Of a DNA stretch of 64,000 nucleotides, positions 24,526 to 36,000 are shown one piece after another. The position numbers were made by a program, and so were the translations under genes. The notes beneath the pieces are model-generated. The model did not search any database. It saw nothing but the letters and a program-made list of their open reading frames with translations, and was not told the origin of the DNA. The stretch is from Neckera pumila (Eukaryota > Streptophyta > Bryopsida > Hypnales > Neckeraceae). Location of the stretch: positions 17,206,975-17,270,974 of the forward strand of contig OZ018409.1 of assembly GCA_963969595.1 (NCBI GenBank). Direction: 5' to 3'. Numbering within the stretch: position 1 is the stretch's first letter; each line of letters starts with the position of its first letter.

Positions 24526-25091
24526 CCCCTAAAGGACCGGAGGGGTGTCCAGATTTCCAAAATTTTGAAGATCTATTATAAAATTCAATTTAGAAGAATA
24601 TTTTGATGACTCTCAAACAATAATTGTAAAATGCTATTTGTACATCACATCCATACAATTAGATCAACAAAAATACATACCAATATTTTTCAATAAAACT
24701 TGAAGCCAAAAATTGAAAATTCCTTCTAAAATCAATTGTAGATTGAATATTTATGATTTTGAAGAGATTTCTTTTCTTATAAGTTCAAAATGTTGAGTTC
24801 TACTTATAGTGATTATAGAAAAAATTTATTTGTTTTTTTGATTCAAGTCATTTTTAAAGGGTCATTTTTTGAACTGAAAAGGTTATTTTTTTAGGCTAGA
24901 CCTTCTGATACCTTTTGAAGTATAGAATATTTGCAAAGCAAAATCTTCATAATCTGAACCATACAAATGTTAAAGAACTAATATAAGAACCTTCCAAAAA
25001 AATTGATGGATGAAAAAATGCATTTTGGTGAGTTTGGAACGTGTTTCCATTCATTCATTGTTCAAAATCTGAACTCATGGTCCTTTAGGGG
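24526..25091. mobile_element. TTAA-family element with perfect termini, 566 bp
   Basis: The left boundary is TTAA (24522-24525) followed by CCCCTAAAGGACC. The right boundary is GGTCCTTTAGGGG followed by TTAA (25092-25095), a perfect 13-bp inverted repeat, or 17 bp with the TTAA. A TTAA target with termini starting CCC is the signature of piggyBac-type transposons. The interior has no long frame, so it would be a non-autonomous derivative. Confidence 0.85.
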
Positions 25092-25095
25092 TTAA

Positions 25096-25568
25096 ACATT
25101 GACTTTCAAAATTAGATTTTTCGTGTTAAAACTAGATTCAAGATGCATTTTTCAAAACAAAACTACTAAACTTAATAAGGAAAATTTTCAAGAAATATAA
25201 ACTATTAAAAATAGTAAGGGCATTTAGTTAAAGATTGACTTTTAAAATTAGACTTTGGTATAAAACTTGATTCCGAATGCATTTTTCATAAGTATAAACT
25301 ACTCAAAATAGTAAGGCTATATAGGGATTAAGGATTGACTTTCAAATTTAGATTTCTAACATCTTTTTATTGGGCCTCACGAAGCTAGACTCTAGTGTTC
25401 AGGCATAGTAACAATGGTCTAAATCTAGAAGGAACATCCACCATTTACTGCATGTGTGTTGACAGTGTGAAAAAAAAACCCACTGATTTTTGGTGTTGAA
25501 ACTATAGTAGATTCATAACGCATATTTCAAATCTATAAACTACTAAAAATCGTAAGGGCATTTTGGGG
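25096..25568. repeat. Array of short TTAA-separated subterminal units
   Basis: Segments of about 132, 96 and 237 bp are bounded by TTAA at 25092, 25228, 25328 and 25569. They repeat the pattern ATTGACTTTCAAAATTAGA, (T)GTAAAACT..ATTC, ATGCATTTTTCA, AGTATAAACTACTAAAAATA and GTAAGGGCATTT. They look like multiplied ends of the TTAA-family elements. Confidence 0.7.
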
Positions 25569-25699
25569 TTAACCCTTAAAAGCCGAAGGGAGGACCGTGT
25601 GAATCATTGACTTCCAGAATTGCAAAATTATTCTATTGGAAGTCAAACTAGTACAGAAGATCTTCCCTTTTCAAAACAAGGATGAATAGTTGCACTTCT

Positions 25700-27310
25700 A
25701 TCCTATACAGTTTGATACCTTGTCATCCATCGGACACAAAACGTCCAGGTGGACGTTCAAGGGTTGAGGCTTGACTATGGTCATAGACATGCTGTTTGGT
25801 TTGTTTGTTGGGCCCCGTGAGGGGCATTCCAAAAAAAAGGATATGCCGGTACGTGTACCCAGCGCACGGTATTCTTTAGTAAAAGGCGAAAGAATAGTTC
25901 GCTCTGTGCTGAGCACCCGACTAGATGCAGTAGCCATCGCGACGCTGGGATCTTATACCCATTGGAAGAGGTGATGCTTGCAAACGTTATGGTATAACTT
26001 ACACAAGATGTTGCTCTTGCCAGACAGACCATTTGAGGCAGAGAACAGTGACTTCGTTCTTGGGTTACATTTGCAGAAGACATAGAGCACATAAGTTACT
26101 CTTGTATTTGTGCTTCATACAAGAGGAATTGCACTCTTTCCGTGTTGCAGTTTACGATTTAGAGGGCTCATTCGTGCCACGCTCATTCTTCGTTTCGGAA
26201 ATTTGTGTTTAGGGTTTAGGAATTAATCTGGAGTGGGCCTCTGGAATCCCGAGCCTTACTCTTGCTCAGAATCGGTGGTTTTGGATGTGTTTATGAGTTT
26301 TCATGTGGGTGCAGCGTATTTCAGTACCCGGGGGGATGAAAGGCAATGACATCATAGTTTAAACTCGCTGTTATGGAGTAATTCGAAGGCTACTTAGTCG
26401 TAGAAGGCTTTGTAACCGGAGTTGGTAGCTTCTATACATGCGATCGTCCGTCTTTAAGATTGGATTCTCCAGAAGTTTACCCATTTGGGAACTGTCAATT
26501 TTGGATTTGAATGCTTCTGCGTGCCTGGTTCTGTGCTTATGATTCTAGAATCGGTGTGTATGTTACTTTGGAAGGTGGTATTGCTGCAGATTTTCAGTGA
26601 CTAACATCAAGTGTAATTGTCTATTCGATTCAGCATGTGGATGTGACGGTGATCTGTGAGCATCGCTTTCTTCACGAATTGTCAACAATGTATCGTTTGT
26701 GCTTAAGATACTCCCTTCGGACATCTCCAACGGAACGAATCGACACATACAATGGGTGAGATCACAGTAAGCTGCAGCAATTGGTGTGACTTATATAAGT
26801 GTTTGGTTTTGGTCTCTTTTAAGCATCATTCCTTAATACTAAGCTGGTGCATATCTCTGCTGATGTTATTTGATGCGAAGTAATTACGGCTTCTTGGACA
26901 TTGCAGTCAGTATGAGTATTGACACGAGCTTTTTTCTGCATTTCGGTTTATGAAAACCAACGTCAATTTCGTTTTATTGGCGCAATTCCATGAAATGATT
27001 TAGAACATGAAATGCTTTCGAGAGCCGGGAGGGAATGTGTGCGGACATTCTAATTATTAGCTGTGCACACTGTTATGAATGAGAAGCAAATTGCATATTT
27101 ATATGCATGTCTATCGGATTACTGTAAATGTCAAAATGGTCATGGAATATCGCCAATTTAACAAAGTTGATTTAACAACATTAATGACTTCATGCATTAT
27201 GGAAACAACACATGAGTTTGGTTTCTTTACCCTTCCTTTGATAGGACATATATTGACAATGCAATCAAACAATTACCAAAAATGTGATCCAGATGTTTAT
27301 GATATGGATA
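25700..27310 (+). other. Gene-like region without an intact reading frame
   Basis: Composition becomes balanced, with leader-like words (GGGTTTAGGAATTAATC near 26212) and frames on both strands at 25698-26092. None has a recognisable domain. Together with 18.4-20.6 kb it could be one older locus split by the TTAA array, or an independent non-coding transcription unit. Confidence 0.3.
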
Positions 27311-28800
27311 TTATTGTGTAAGTTCATCCTTGAGAACAGGAAATTCACAAATGTTATATGGCATAAGGTAAAGAGTATAGTGAATAATTAATCCCCAAGT
27401 GTCCAAGTCTTTCCAAGTGTGTTCCCCCCCCCCCCAAAAAAAAAGAACGTAGGCTTATATTCATCCCTAATGAAGCAAATCGTTTTCTTTTTCAATATCT
27501 AACCTGATAGATGTTTAAAGAGCTTGCTTATTAGTATGCATACAAGTTTTGAATATGAAATTGCATAGGAGTTGTGAAATTATAACAAGGAAAATGTACA
27601 TATCCTATTTTTAGTATGATGCTTCTCTCCACTGAATGTTTGAGAAATGTAAGAGTTTTTGGAATTGGAGGTGACATGGACAACTAGAAATCATGTTAGC
27701 ACATTGAAATGCAACTTCGTAGATTGTAGATTTCATTGTAGATTTCATTACCCTTTCATTGAAAATTCATCTACTACAAGAATCGGGCAAGAATTTTTCC
27801 TTATTTTGATTCACTTGGTAAAGGGTTAGAACAACATTTTAGCTAGGTCTATTATTTTTTGGATAAAAAGGCAAAATTTCCAAAGAAACGCACCGAAAAA
27901 AACTCTAGAGCATGAAAAAGATTGCAATTTTGTTGGATGTTGGCAACGCTACTATAACTTTTTTTTCTTCTACAAATAGTACATTGGCTTGGCAATGATC
28001 AAGATCTTGGTAGCAATTGGCAAAATAACAAACTAGGGATTTCAGCATCGAAAAGTTGCCTTTGGGTTTGTTGAGATGAAAGTTTTGTAGGTTGTTGCCA
28101 TTGCTCAAATTCTATATTATAAACATTTTAATTGGTGCTAAAATACAACTTCAAAGCACTATGATCATTGATAGCGCGTAAAAAATTATTTAAAATTGAC
28201 ATAAGAATTTTTGGATCATTTAGGTTTCATAACATGATTTGCAATGTTTGGCCTTTTGGCTCACTTTTAATGATGTCTATTTTGGTTCTTAGAAACCCAA
28301 ATTTGGTAACTTCTCCCATGCCTATTCAAGTGAATTTTTGATGTACTTCCAATCATAGTACTCTAAACTTTAACACTATGCTAACTGTTCAAAAAATATT
28401 TAATTTATTAAGGTGTTTGCTATGATGCATTAATGATGCTTCAGAGCCCATGGTAACCTTTTCAAGGTAGGAATGCTTCTAGGACACCTCAAAGTCCAAC
28501 TTAAAATATTCATAACTAACTCAATAAGACTCTAAGCAATATAAATGAAATTAGCTCAAGGTATGAGGAAATAAGGAATGTAATATTAAAGAAGGGTAAT
28601 ATTGGAGGTCTTAGTGAGATGAAGACAACCTTTTTTGAAGGGCTATTTTGCCATACTTCAATAAAATAATTGGCTCTTATTATAAATCTCTTACTACAAT
28701 TCCATTGATGACCCAAAAAATACATTCATTCATCCAAATTTCATCCCAAATTTGGTGTGGACAACTTAATGTAATACCATAGCTCCCCAGATAACATAGA
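27311..28800. other. AT-rich DNA, no supported gene
   Basis: Contains a C11/A9 homopolymer pair at about 27426-27445 and short frames only. Confidence 0.5.
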
Positions 28801-28806
28801 TACTAA

Positions 28807-29699
28807 CCCTTCAAGGACCAAGAGGACACAATGTATCCTGTTCAAATTTCAATGGCAAATTCTCGGTAGGGTGAAACAATCTCAATATTTGGTAGACTAC
28901 GGACTTGTAGAGTAATAAGTTGACATCCTTGTTACATTTTTTTATTTTCAAAATTTCAATGTGAGAAGTATTTAAAAACTTATTTAGAAAATGTAGTTTA
29001 ATAGAAAATCAGAGCAAACATAATTTTTGACACAAGAAGAGTAGGGATGGAAGAAAAACATTATCTTGGATATTTCTAGTCTTTACTCTGCGCAAACAAA
29101 ATAGGTCATGAGGAAAAAAATTCAAATTTGTATTTTTAGCATTTTTAAAAATACAAGGTTGAATCTGAAGTGATTAAGAATGCAAAATAATTAGAATGGT
29201 TCCAAATTTTTTGAAGATGCTCTAAACAATATGCTAATAATATCAATCATTAAATTTTAAAAATTGACATATGTATAAATTATTTAAAATTTTGTAGCAT
29301 CCAATTTGGTCTCTACTACTTCTATTTGAAAATGTGTACAAGTTTGAGAGAGTTTTTTTATTTCTCATTTTGTTTAAATTTAAAATATTGCATTTGCCTT
29401 AGATTCCAATACAATTTTTTTGATGGGTAAGAATGCATTATTCATCTTTTTATGATTTTTCTTCCCTTGAAAGTGTTTTTTTTTGCTAATGAAGTTGATC
29501 ATCCAAAATTGTTATAATCTAAAAATCAAACGGGCAATGTTTTCCACAATTATTATTCCATGTATACTAGACAAAATAGCCTTTTTCTTGTACGGTTAAA
29601 TTAAAAGTTTTGAACACATCCATGTGCTATAAAATATCAAAGTGGGATGATTCATTGAAAGCTTCTATTGTCAAAATAGTTGTTGGGCCTTGAGAAGGG
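28807..29699. mobile_element. Non-autonomous TTAA-family element, about 893 bp
   Basis: The left boundary reads CTAA then CCCTTCAAGGACC. The right boundary reads GGGCCTTGAGAAGGG then TTAA (about 29700). The left TTAA has apparently mutated to CTAA. Size and termini agree with the elements at 11.2 and 31.3 kb. Confidence 0.7.
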
Positions 29700-29977
29700 T
29701 TAAGGTATGCATACTCATGATCACCAATGTCTAAAATATTACACCTATATTTGGAATTTTGGACCAAAAAGTGTCACAAAAACCTAGATCTTGATTCAAA
29801 GTATGAGAATTTACGAGAGCCAAATGTTGACGTTTGGTACATCTAAAGAAAATACTTTTGAAAATTCAAAAGTTATTTAAATAGAATCTAAATATAAATG
29901 ATGCATGCTAAAAGTGCATTGAAATCCCCTTTTAGTTGCCATTAAGATCCTTTAAAAATAATTTATGTTTGATAATA

Positions 29978-30171
29978 CAATAAAACCTCTCTAAGTTGAT
30001 GGATCCAAGACCGGTCTAACCAGATCAATTAGGGAGGTTTATTTGCCCATGGAAGGTCATTTTTAGTCATAACCTTTGTTATAAGGACAAGTCCAGACCC
30101 AGTCTGGCAAGATTACCTTAAAGAGGTTTACTTGCTTTTTGAGGGCTTATAAACTTAAGGAGGTTCTATTG
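29978..30171. mobile_element. Emigrant-like (pogo-type) MITE, 194 bp
   Basis: The left end is CAATAAAACCTCTCTAAG. The right end is the inverted counterpart CTTAAGGAGGTTCTATTG, and TA lies directly outside both ends. The Arabidopsis Emigrant MITE starts CAGTAAAACCTCTATAAATT with a TA target, so this is a close terminal match. Emigrant is mobilised by a pogo-like transposase; none is encoded here. Confidence 0.8.
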
Positions 30172-30194
30172 TAGTAACTACTAGTATGCCCTAT

Positions 30195-30815
30195 GTCGTT
30201 GCCACAGCCAAAACAAAAGGAAAAGCAATTTTTCTATTTTTTTATTCATATAAATACTTTGAGATTTGATAACTTTCACACCGTAGGTCCAAATACCATG
30301 AAACAAAGTCCATGCACCCCTCCTCATTGAGTTCTTTTTGAGAATACTAAGAACGCGACCGAGGAATACACGGTCCGAGAAATTTCAACGTAACTAACCA
30401 AAAAACAAAACAAAACAAATAAATATAATGTCTTAAGGAATAGACTAGTGGGCCTTGTGTGTTGCCACACTCAAAATAAAAATGAAAATTATTTTCTATC
30501 TTTTCATTTCATTAAAGCTTTGAAATTCAATAACTTTTACGCCATAGCTCTAAATGCCACAAAACAAAGCCCTTGCCCCCCTCCTTGCCAAGGGCTTTCC
30601 GGCGGTACCAAACATGCAACTACTAGAAGAAATATGTGTTGAACTCAACAAAGAATACCCCATGTGTTTGCTATGCCCATTGCAAAACCTGCATTTTTCA
30701 ATGCAGATTTTGCGATGGACACAACAAACACATGGGATAGTTTTGTTGAGTTCAACGCAAATTTCTTCTAGTGGAACAGGAGACGCACGGTCCAAGAGAT
30801 TTCAGTGTAACAAAC
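30195..30815. repeat. Direct duplication; second unit contains a long hairpin
   Basis: Unit 1 (about 30195-30400) and unit 2 (about 30450-30815) share TTGCCACA, a TTTTTCTATTTTTTTATT-like tract, TGAAATTCAATAACTTT, ATG(A/C)CA(C/T)(A)AAACAAAG, CCCCTCCT and CACGGTCC..GA.ATTTCA in order. In unit 2 the segment between CCCCTCCT and CACGGTCC is replaced by the hairpin described next. Confidence 0.7.
30623..30771. repeat. 149-bp hairpin with arms of about 72 bp
   Basis: The left arm runs CTAGAAGAAAT, GTTGAACTCAACAAA, CCCATGTGTTTG, TTGCAAAACCTGCATT. The right arm is its complement in reverse order, with a 4-base TTTC loop and scattered mismatches. The arm length, small loop and bulges resemble a young plant MIRNA or siRNA-producing foldback. 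It could equally be a small foldback transposon. Frames through both arms encode mirrored peptides and are not genes. Confidence 0.8.
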
Positions 30816-30950
30816 AAATCAAATAGCCTGCCTTAAGGGTATTGATGTTCAGTTGCAATTAGTGACGATCAAGCTCAATCCCTTTTGGATGTTAGAAGCC
30901 ATACGGTTTAGAGTACATACATACTTAGCTATTTGGCATTCACTACAAGG

Positions 30951-31099
30951 GAACAGTGTCAGTTCGCACATTTTTTGTCAATTTGGACATTATTTTGTTA
31001 ATTTTCTGGCAATTCGGACAACTTTTTGAAAGAATTATATCAATTTAGACATTTTAGTCAATAAGGACATGTCAATTTGGACATTGTTTTTTTGTAGTG
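30951..31099. mobile_element. CACTA-type MITE, 149 bp, TSD ATT
   Basis: The element starts CACTACAAGGGAACAGTGTC and ends TTTTTTTGTAGTG, so its termini are inverted CACTACAA. It is flanked by ATT on both sides (30948-30950 and 31100-31102), the 3-bp duplication expected for CACTA (En/Spm) elements. Inside, GACATT or GGACA words following TCAATT recur many times, as in CACTA subterminal transposase-binding repeats. Confidence 0.9.
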
Positions 31100-31317
31100 A
31101 TTAAAGGGTTCAATTAAAATTCTTATATTGTTTTGACAAAGTTTTTTTATGAAGCACATAATTATCTTGTCTTTTTTAAAAAGAAAGGAATTAACATTAA
31201 GTTGATCATGATGTGGCAACTTCTAAACTATTGCATCACTGAATGATTGCAACTTGGAATAAATGGACTTAGACAATTGATTACCAAGTTAGTTTTATTG
31301 GTTAGTCTTGCTATTAA

Positions 31318-32201
31318 TCCCTAAAAGCCCAAGTATCCCCTCAAGGGACACTTGGTACTTTGGGCAAGCTCATGTGACCTCAATTTTTCACATGATTTTT
31401 TGAAACTTTTTTGGGAGATAGGAAATCACAATAGCTTTGCAAGAACATAAATTTTAGCAAATTCCGACTTATCCTCCAAAAGTTATGAGGGATTGAATTA
31501 AAATTTTAGTTCAAGAATCTGGTGCCCTTGCCTTTGACTCCCAAAGGGCAGCACAGGTGGCAAGAGATGAGAGGTGGCAAGAGGTGGCAAGAGAAGCTAT
31601 TGTTGTGCCTATTGAGAGGTCACATTAGGCTTTATGAGCTTGTAGATGTTAGAGGTTTTCACATTTTTCCAAATTTTTTTTTCCTAATTCTGAAGTACAA
31701 GTGCATCTTTCAATCCACCGTTCAAATTTTATATAGATCAAAAAATGTGTGATGGAAAAAATTATTTGAAATGACCTATTGTATTGTCATTGCTTGGGAC
31801 ATAGTGGCAAATTTTAATTTTTTTGAATGTCGGGATTGTCTTAGATTGCCTTGGATTGCCTTGAAAATTGGCATGCATATGCCTAACATGTTTCTCCATA
31901 AGAATTTTTTTAAAATTGGAGGTCTGTAGTGGAAAAAAATTCAGCAAATGGCGGTCAAAGGCATCTGAAATTTTTGGGCACAGTGGAAAAACAAAACAAA
32001 ACAGACTTTGAATGCAAATATCTTACAATTTGTACGGTCAAACCTCACGAAATTTTTACCACATATTCTCACACATGTTAACTACAAAACCCTATGATTA
32101 CATTCATAAAAAATCAATTTTTGAAACTTTTTTGATGAATGCTTTAGAAATGGTAATTTTGGGTGTTTTTTGAGGTAGAAAAGGCCTTGGGCTCTTAGGG
32201 G
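31318..32201. mobile_element. Non-autonomous TTAA-family element, 884 bp
   Basis: TTAA at 31314-31317 is followed by TCCCTAAAAGCCCAAG. The right end CTTGGGCTCTTAGGGG is followed by TTAA at 32202-32205, giving a 16-bp inverted repeat with one or two mismatches. The interior shares words such as GTTATGAGGGATTGA and the GTAGAAAAGGCCTTGGG end with the copy at 54.2-55.1 kb. No transposase. Confidence 0.8.
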
Positions 32202-32774
32202 TTAAAGAAGAGGAACAGGATCAAACTTTTGAGTTTTTTTTATTTTTATAAAGGAGGTTCATTGAATGCTCCTCACAGACATTCAGAGGTATGCAATTTT
32301 TGGGTATCCAAAATCGTAGGCCAATTTGGGCTACCTTAGGCACAACCGACTAGCCAGAATTGGTAGGCTCCCCTGGAGCCACGTGCCAAGCCAAAACAGA
32401 GACAGTCCAGCTCTGCAAGGATGTATAGTGTAACTTAGTCTGGGTGACACTAAATGGCAAGCCATGGGGGATGGCACAATCTGGCGGCCACCAACGTTTG
32501 TGGTGCCAGAAGCGGTAGCGGAATTGCGGATAGGGTTTGCGCCAATCCCCTCCACACGGCGCCACCCAATGAGCTTCCCTGCAATTTGATTTCTCTCTTT
32601 TCCCAAAACCACCGCCATTGATCACACACCATCCGCAGCTGCAGCTTTAATTTACAATCAGTCTCCTGCACCTGGGCTTGTGTCCCCAGCGTGCCCATTC
32701 TGCTGAGCTATCGCTCTCCCTTTCTGGCTGGATTCAATTCGCACCAGCTCTTGTGCGCACCCAATCTTCACGAT

Positions 32775-32985
32775 TCCTTGCAGTTGTGGACAATTCTTGG
32801 GTACCCAATCTACTGTTCCTCACATTTGTGGTCCATTTCTGGAGTACCCAATCTTCCTTTCCCTGCATTTAGGAACCATTCGCTGTGTATTCAATCTTCG
32901 TTTCAATCTTCATCTCCTGCAAGCATTTGTGGTCCATTTCTGGAGCACCCAATCTTCCTTTCCCTGCATTTAGGAACCATTTAGG
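32775..32985 (+). repeat. Repeated leader segment upstream of ABCF5 (101-bp period)
   Basis: CATTTGTGGTCCATTTCTGG through TTCCTTTCCCTGCATTTAGG and AACCATT occurs at about 32823 and again at about 32924. A shorter diverged copy sits at about 32776. It lies 100-300 bp before the ABCF5 start codon, so it is probably promoter or 5' leader. Copy number could affect expression. Confidence 0.8.
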
Positions 32986-33082
32986 AACCTGTGTACTCAA
33001 TCTTTGTTTTCCTTGCACTTCGGCAATTTGCTTACATGTCTTCCTGAGAATTCATTCCAGTGCCCGCCCGCACTTATCGGCG

Positions 33083-36000
33083 ATGGCGTTCGTAGCCGAG
33101 ACGTCGTCGCGGTTTCTCACCAATCCTTACCTCGCTCCCCCCTCGGACGAAGTGAGCACTTCATCCCAGCGATCCAAATCTCGCAATCTCCCTTCCCACA
33201 CCCTCACCTCCAGAATCCCTTGCCTCGGTTTGTCCGTCTGTTCTCCCTCCGGTAGAGAAAGCGACTCATGGCGGTGTCGGTTTACAGCATCCCGTGGCGA
33301 CAGCCTGCGAGTGGCAGCTGTGAAAACAGAAGAGGTTCCGCTGTTCCTCCTGGAGGAAGCATTTGAAAAAGATTATGTTCGCGAGGACGAGAAGAAGAGT
33401 AAGAAAGATCAGGTGCCCAAGGAGTCCAAGGAGAGGAAGGAGAGCCAGAGGAAAGATCGTTCGGGAGCCTCGACTGTGGTTTCTGGTGTGAAGTTGGAGA
33501 ATATCAGCAAGACGTTCAAGGGCGTAACAGTGTTGAAGGATGTGACGTGGGAGGTGAAGCGAGGGGAGCGGGTGGGGCTGGTGGGGATTAATGGCGCCGG
33601 GAAGACGACGCAGCTGAATATCATTGCGGGGAAAGAGGAAGCGGATGAGGGGAAGGTGGTGAAAGCCAGAGCCAATATGAAGATTGCGTTTCTGAGTCAG
33701 GAGTTTGAAGTTGTGGGGTCGAGGACGTTGCGAGAGGAGTTTATGAGTACTTTTGCGAGTGAAGTAGACATTTCGTCGAAGATGGAGGAAGTGCAGGTGT
33801 GAATCTCAATTGGGGACATTTTTGCTGTGTCGATCTGGTTTGAATTCATAGTTTTTCCAGTTGCGAGTTTGAAATTAGGTTATGGATTTTGCATTCGACA
33901 AGATTGATCTTTGGAGACAGTGGTTGTTGGGTAGTCATTGGGCTTTGGAAGTTTTTTTAGGGTTTCGGAGTCCTGGCTTGCGGAGGAGGGTTATTTTGAA
34001 TGAGCAATCTTGCGGTTCTGCGTGATATCGAGCGTAGCCTCATTTTGCGTGGAAAGTCCGTCAATAGGGTCTGTGTGAGTTGGGGAACCCAGTCCGGTGG
34101 TTTTCAGCTGTTTTGAGTGTTTTATTTCGGTAGAAGTGAAATTTGGGTTATTTTACTTTTGGGTTTCTGTATTGTGTTTTTGTGTTTGTGTCGATCTTGT
34201 TCACACTGAAATAGGAATTGTTTGGATATTGTAAAATAGTTATGAATTGCTGATGTTTGAAGCAATTGGATCCCTATCACAGGCCCGGGGAGATCACTTA
34301 GTGTCAATTGGAACGTGCGTTAAGATTTTTGACCCCCCTATCTTATGTCCTAAAATTCAAATAAAAGGAAATAAAAAAAATATAGGTAGATTTTCCTAGC
34401 TTTGAAGTTTATGTTGTGAATTATTGATATTTTTATCTGTTAAATATAATTAGTTATGAATTTTTGAAGTAAAAGAATACACTGCAAAGTTGAAAATAAT
34501 TTTCATACCCCTATTTTATATAAGAAAAAATTGTCTTAAAAATGAAAAATAAATTGCTAAAAATAAATTCCTATTGAAATTTCATTTATCTTGAATATTG
34601 ATGCAATACTCATCAAAATGCATTCACAATAAATATTTGAGTCAAAAAATATGCCATTTCAGTTTATTTTTCAACCTCTTCTAGAAATCATTTCATATAT
34701 TATTTGAATTGGAAATTTTTGGCAATAGAAACCTATAGTTGTTATTGAACAAACCTCAAAATTATAGGTTGAAATTATACTTTATGAAAAAGTATATAGG
34801 GGGTCCAAAATTCACTTTAACACACGCCTAGAATTCCCTTGAACCATGAGTATTGCGTATCTCATGGAAGAGTTTTTAATTGGGATAGAACTCAGGAGTT
34901 CCTCATGGCTCACTAGTCACATGTTTGGGTGACAATGGCATTGGTGATGAGTAACCTTTCGATTCATGGGAAAGGGACCCGCCGACAAATGGGCGTTCTA
35001 CCTTGCAATGAAATGATTTGACTGAGTTAGTTTGTTTCTTCAGGTGGCGCTTGAGAATGCGACCGACGATATGGAATTAATGGCGAAGCTTTTAGACGAA
35101 CTGGACGCTCTGCAGCAGAAGGCGGAAGCATCCGATCTTTACAGCATCGACGTGAGGATCAACAAGATGATGCCAGAATTGGGTTTCACAGCTGATGATA
35201 TAGACCGATTGGTGGCTTCGTTTAGTGGGGGCTGGCAAATGCGTATAGCGCTGGGAAAAATCTTACTTCAGGTATGGTGACAGCAAGAGAAACGAGCTCA
35301 GCCCATGTCGTTTTGTAAATTTGAGCTGTAAGGATGAATTTTCAATGTCAGGTTTTATGCACTAAACTATGATTAACATGTGCCTAAGTTCGTAAAGCAT
35401 TGTATGAAAGGATACAACCAACCGAATACTCAGAAGTGGAATAGTAGTCTTTACCAGATATTATCGGTTCAAGGTTGATAAATATATTTTTCAATCTGGG
35501 TTGATAGAAATTGTAGGCCCCATTTTAAGGAGGCATGATGAATTGGGGGATCCACCTCACTGACTGGTGAATTTTGCACCAGGATCCTGATTTACTGCTT
35601 CTCGACGAGCCTACGAACCATTTGGACTTGGACAGTATTGAGTGGCTGGAAAGGTATTTGAAGGACCAAGATGTGCCTATGGTGATTGTGTCCCATGACC
35701 GGGCTTTCCTCGACCAGTTGTGTACGAAGATCGTGGAGACGGACATGGGTGTGGCGCAGACGTTTCCAGGGAATTACAGTGAGTATGTACTTGCGAAGGC
35801 AGCCTGGGTGGAGGCCCAACGTATGGCTTGGGAAAAGCAGCAGAAAGAAATTGCGCGCACTGAAGAGATGATCCAGCGGCTCAGTAGCGGAGCGAATTCT
35901 GGTCGTGCAACCTCTGCTGCGAAGGTGATTTTTTCTAGCTGTGCTGCATTTTCATTTTTAGTGGAACCATTCTGAGGAGATTTTTGAGCTGAATGAGACA

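Noticed and set aside
30550..30826. Pair of 81- and 90-aa frames on opposite strands
   Set aside because: They read the two arms of a hairpin and mirror each other.
7361..32201. Search for a piggyBac transposase inside the TTAA elements
   Set aside because: All copies are under about 1 kb and contain only short frames; no transposase is present in the window.
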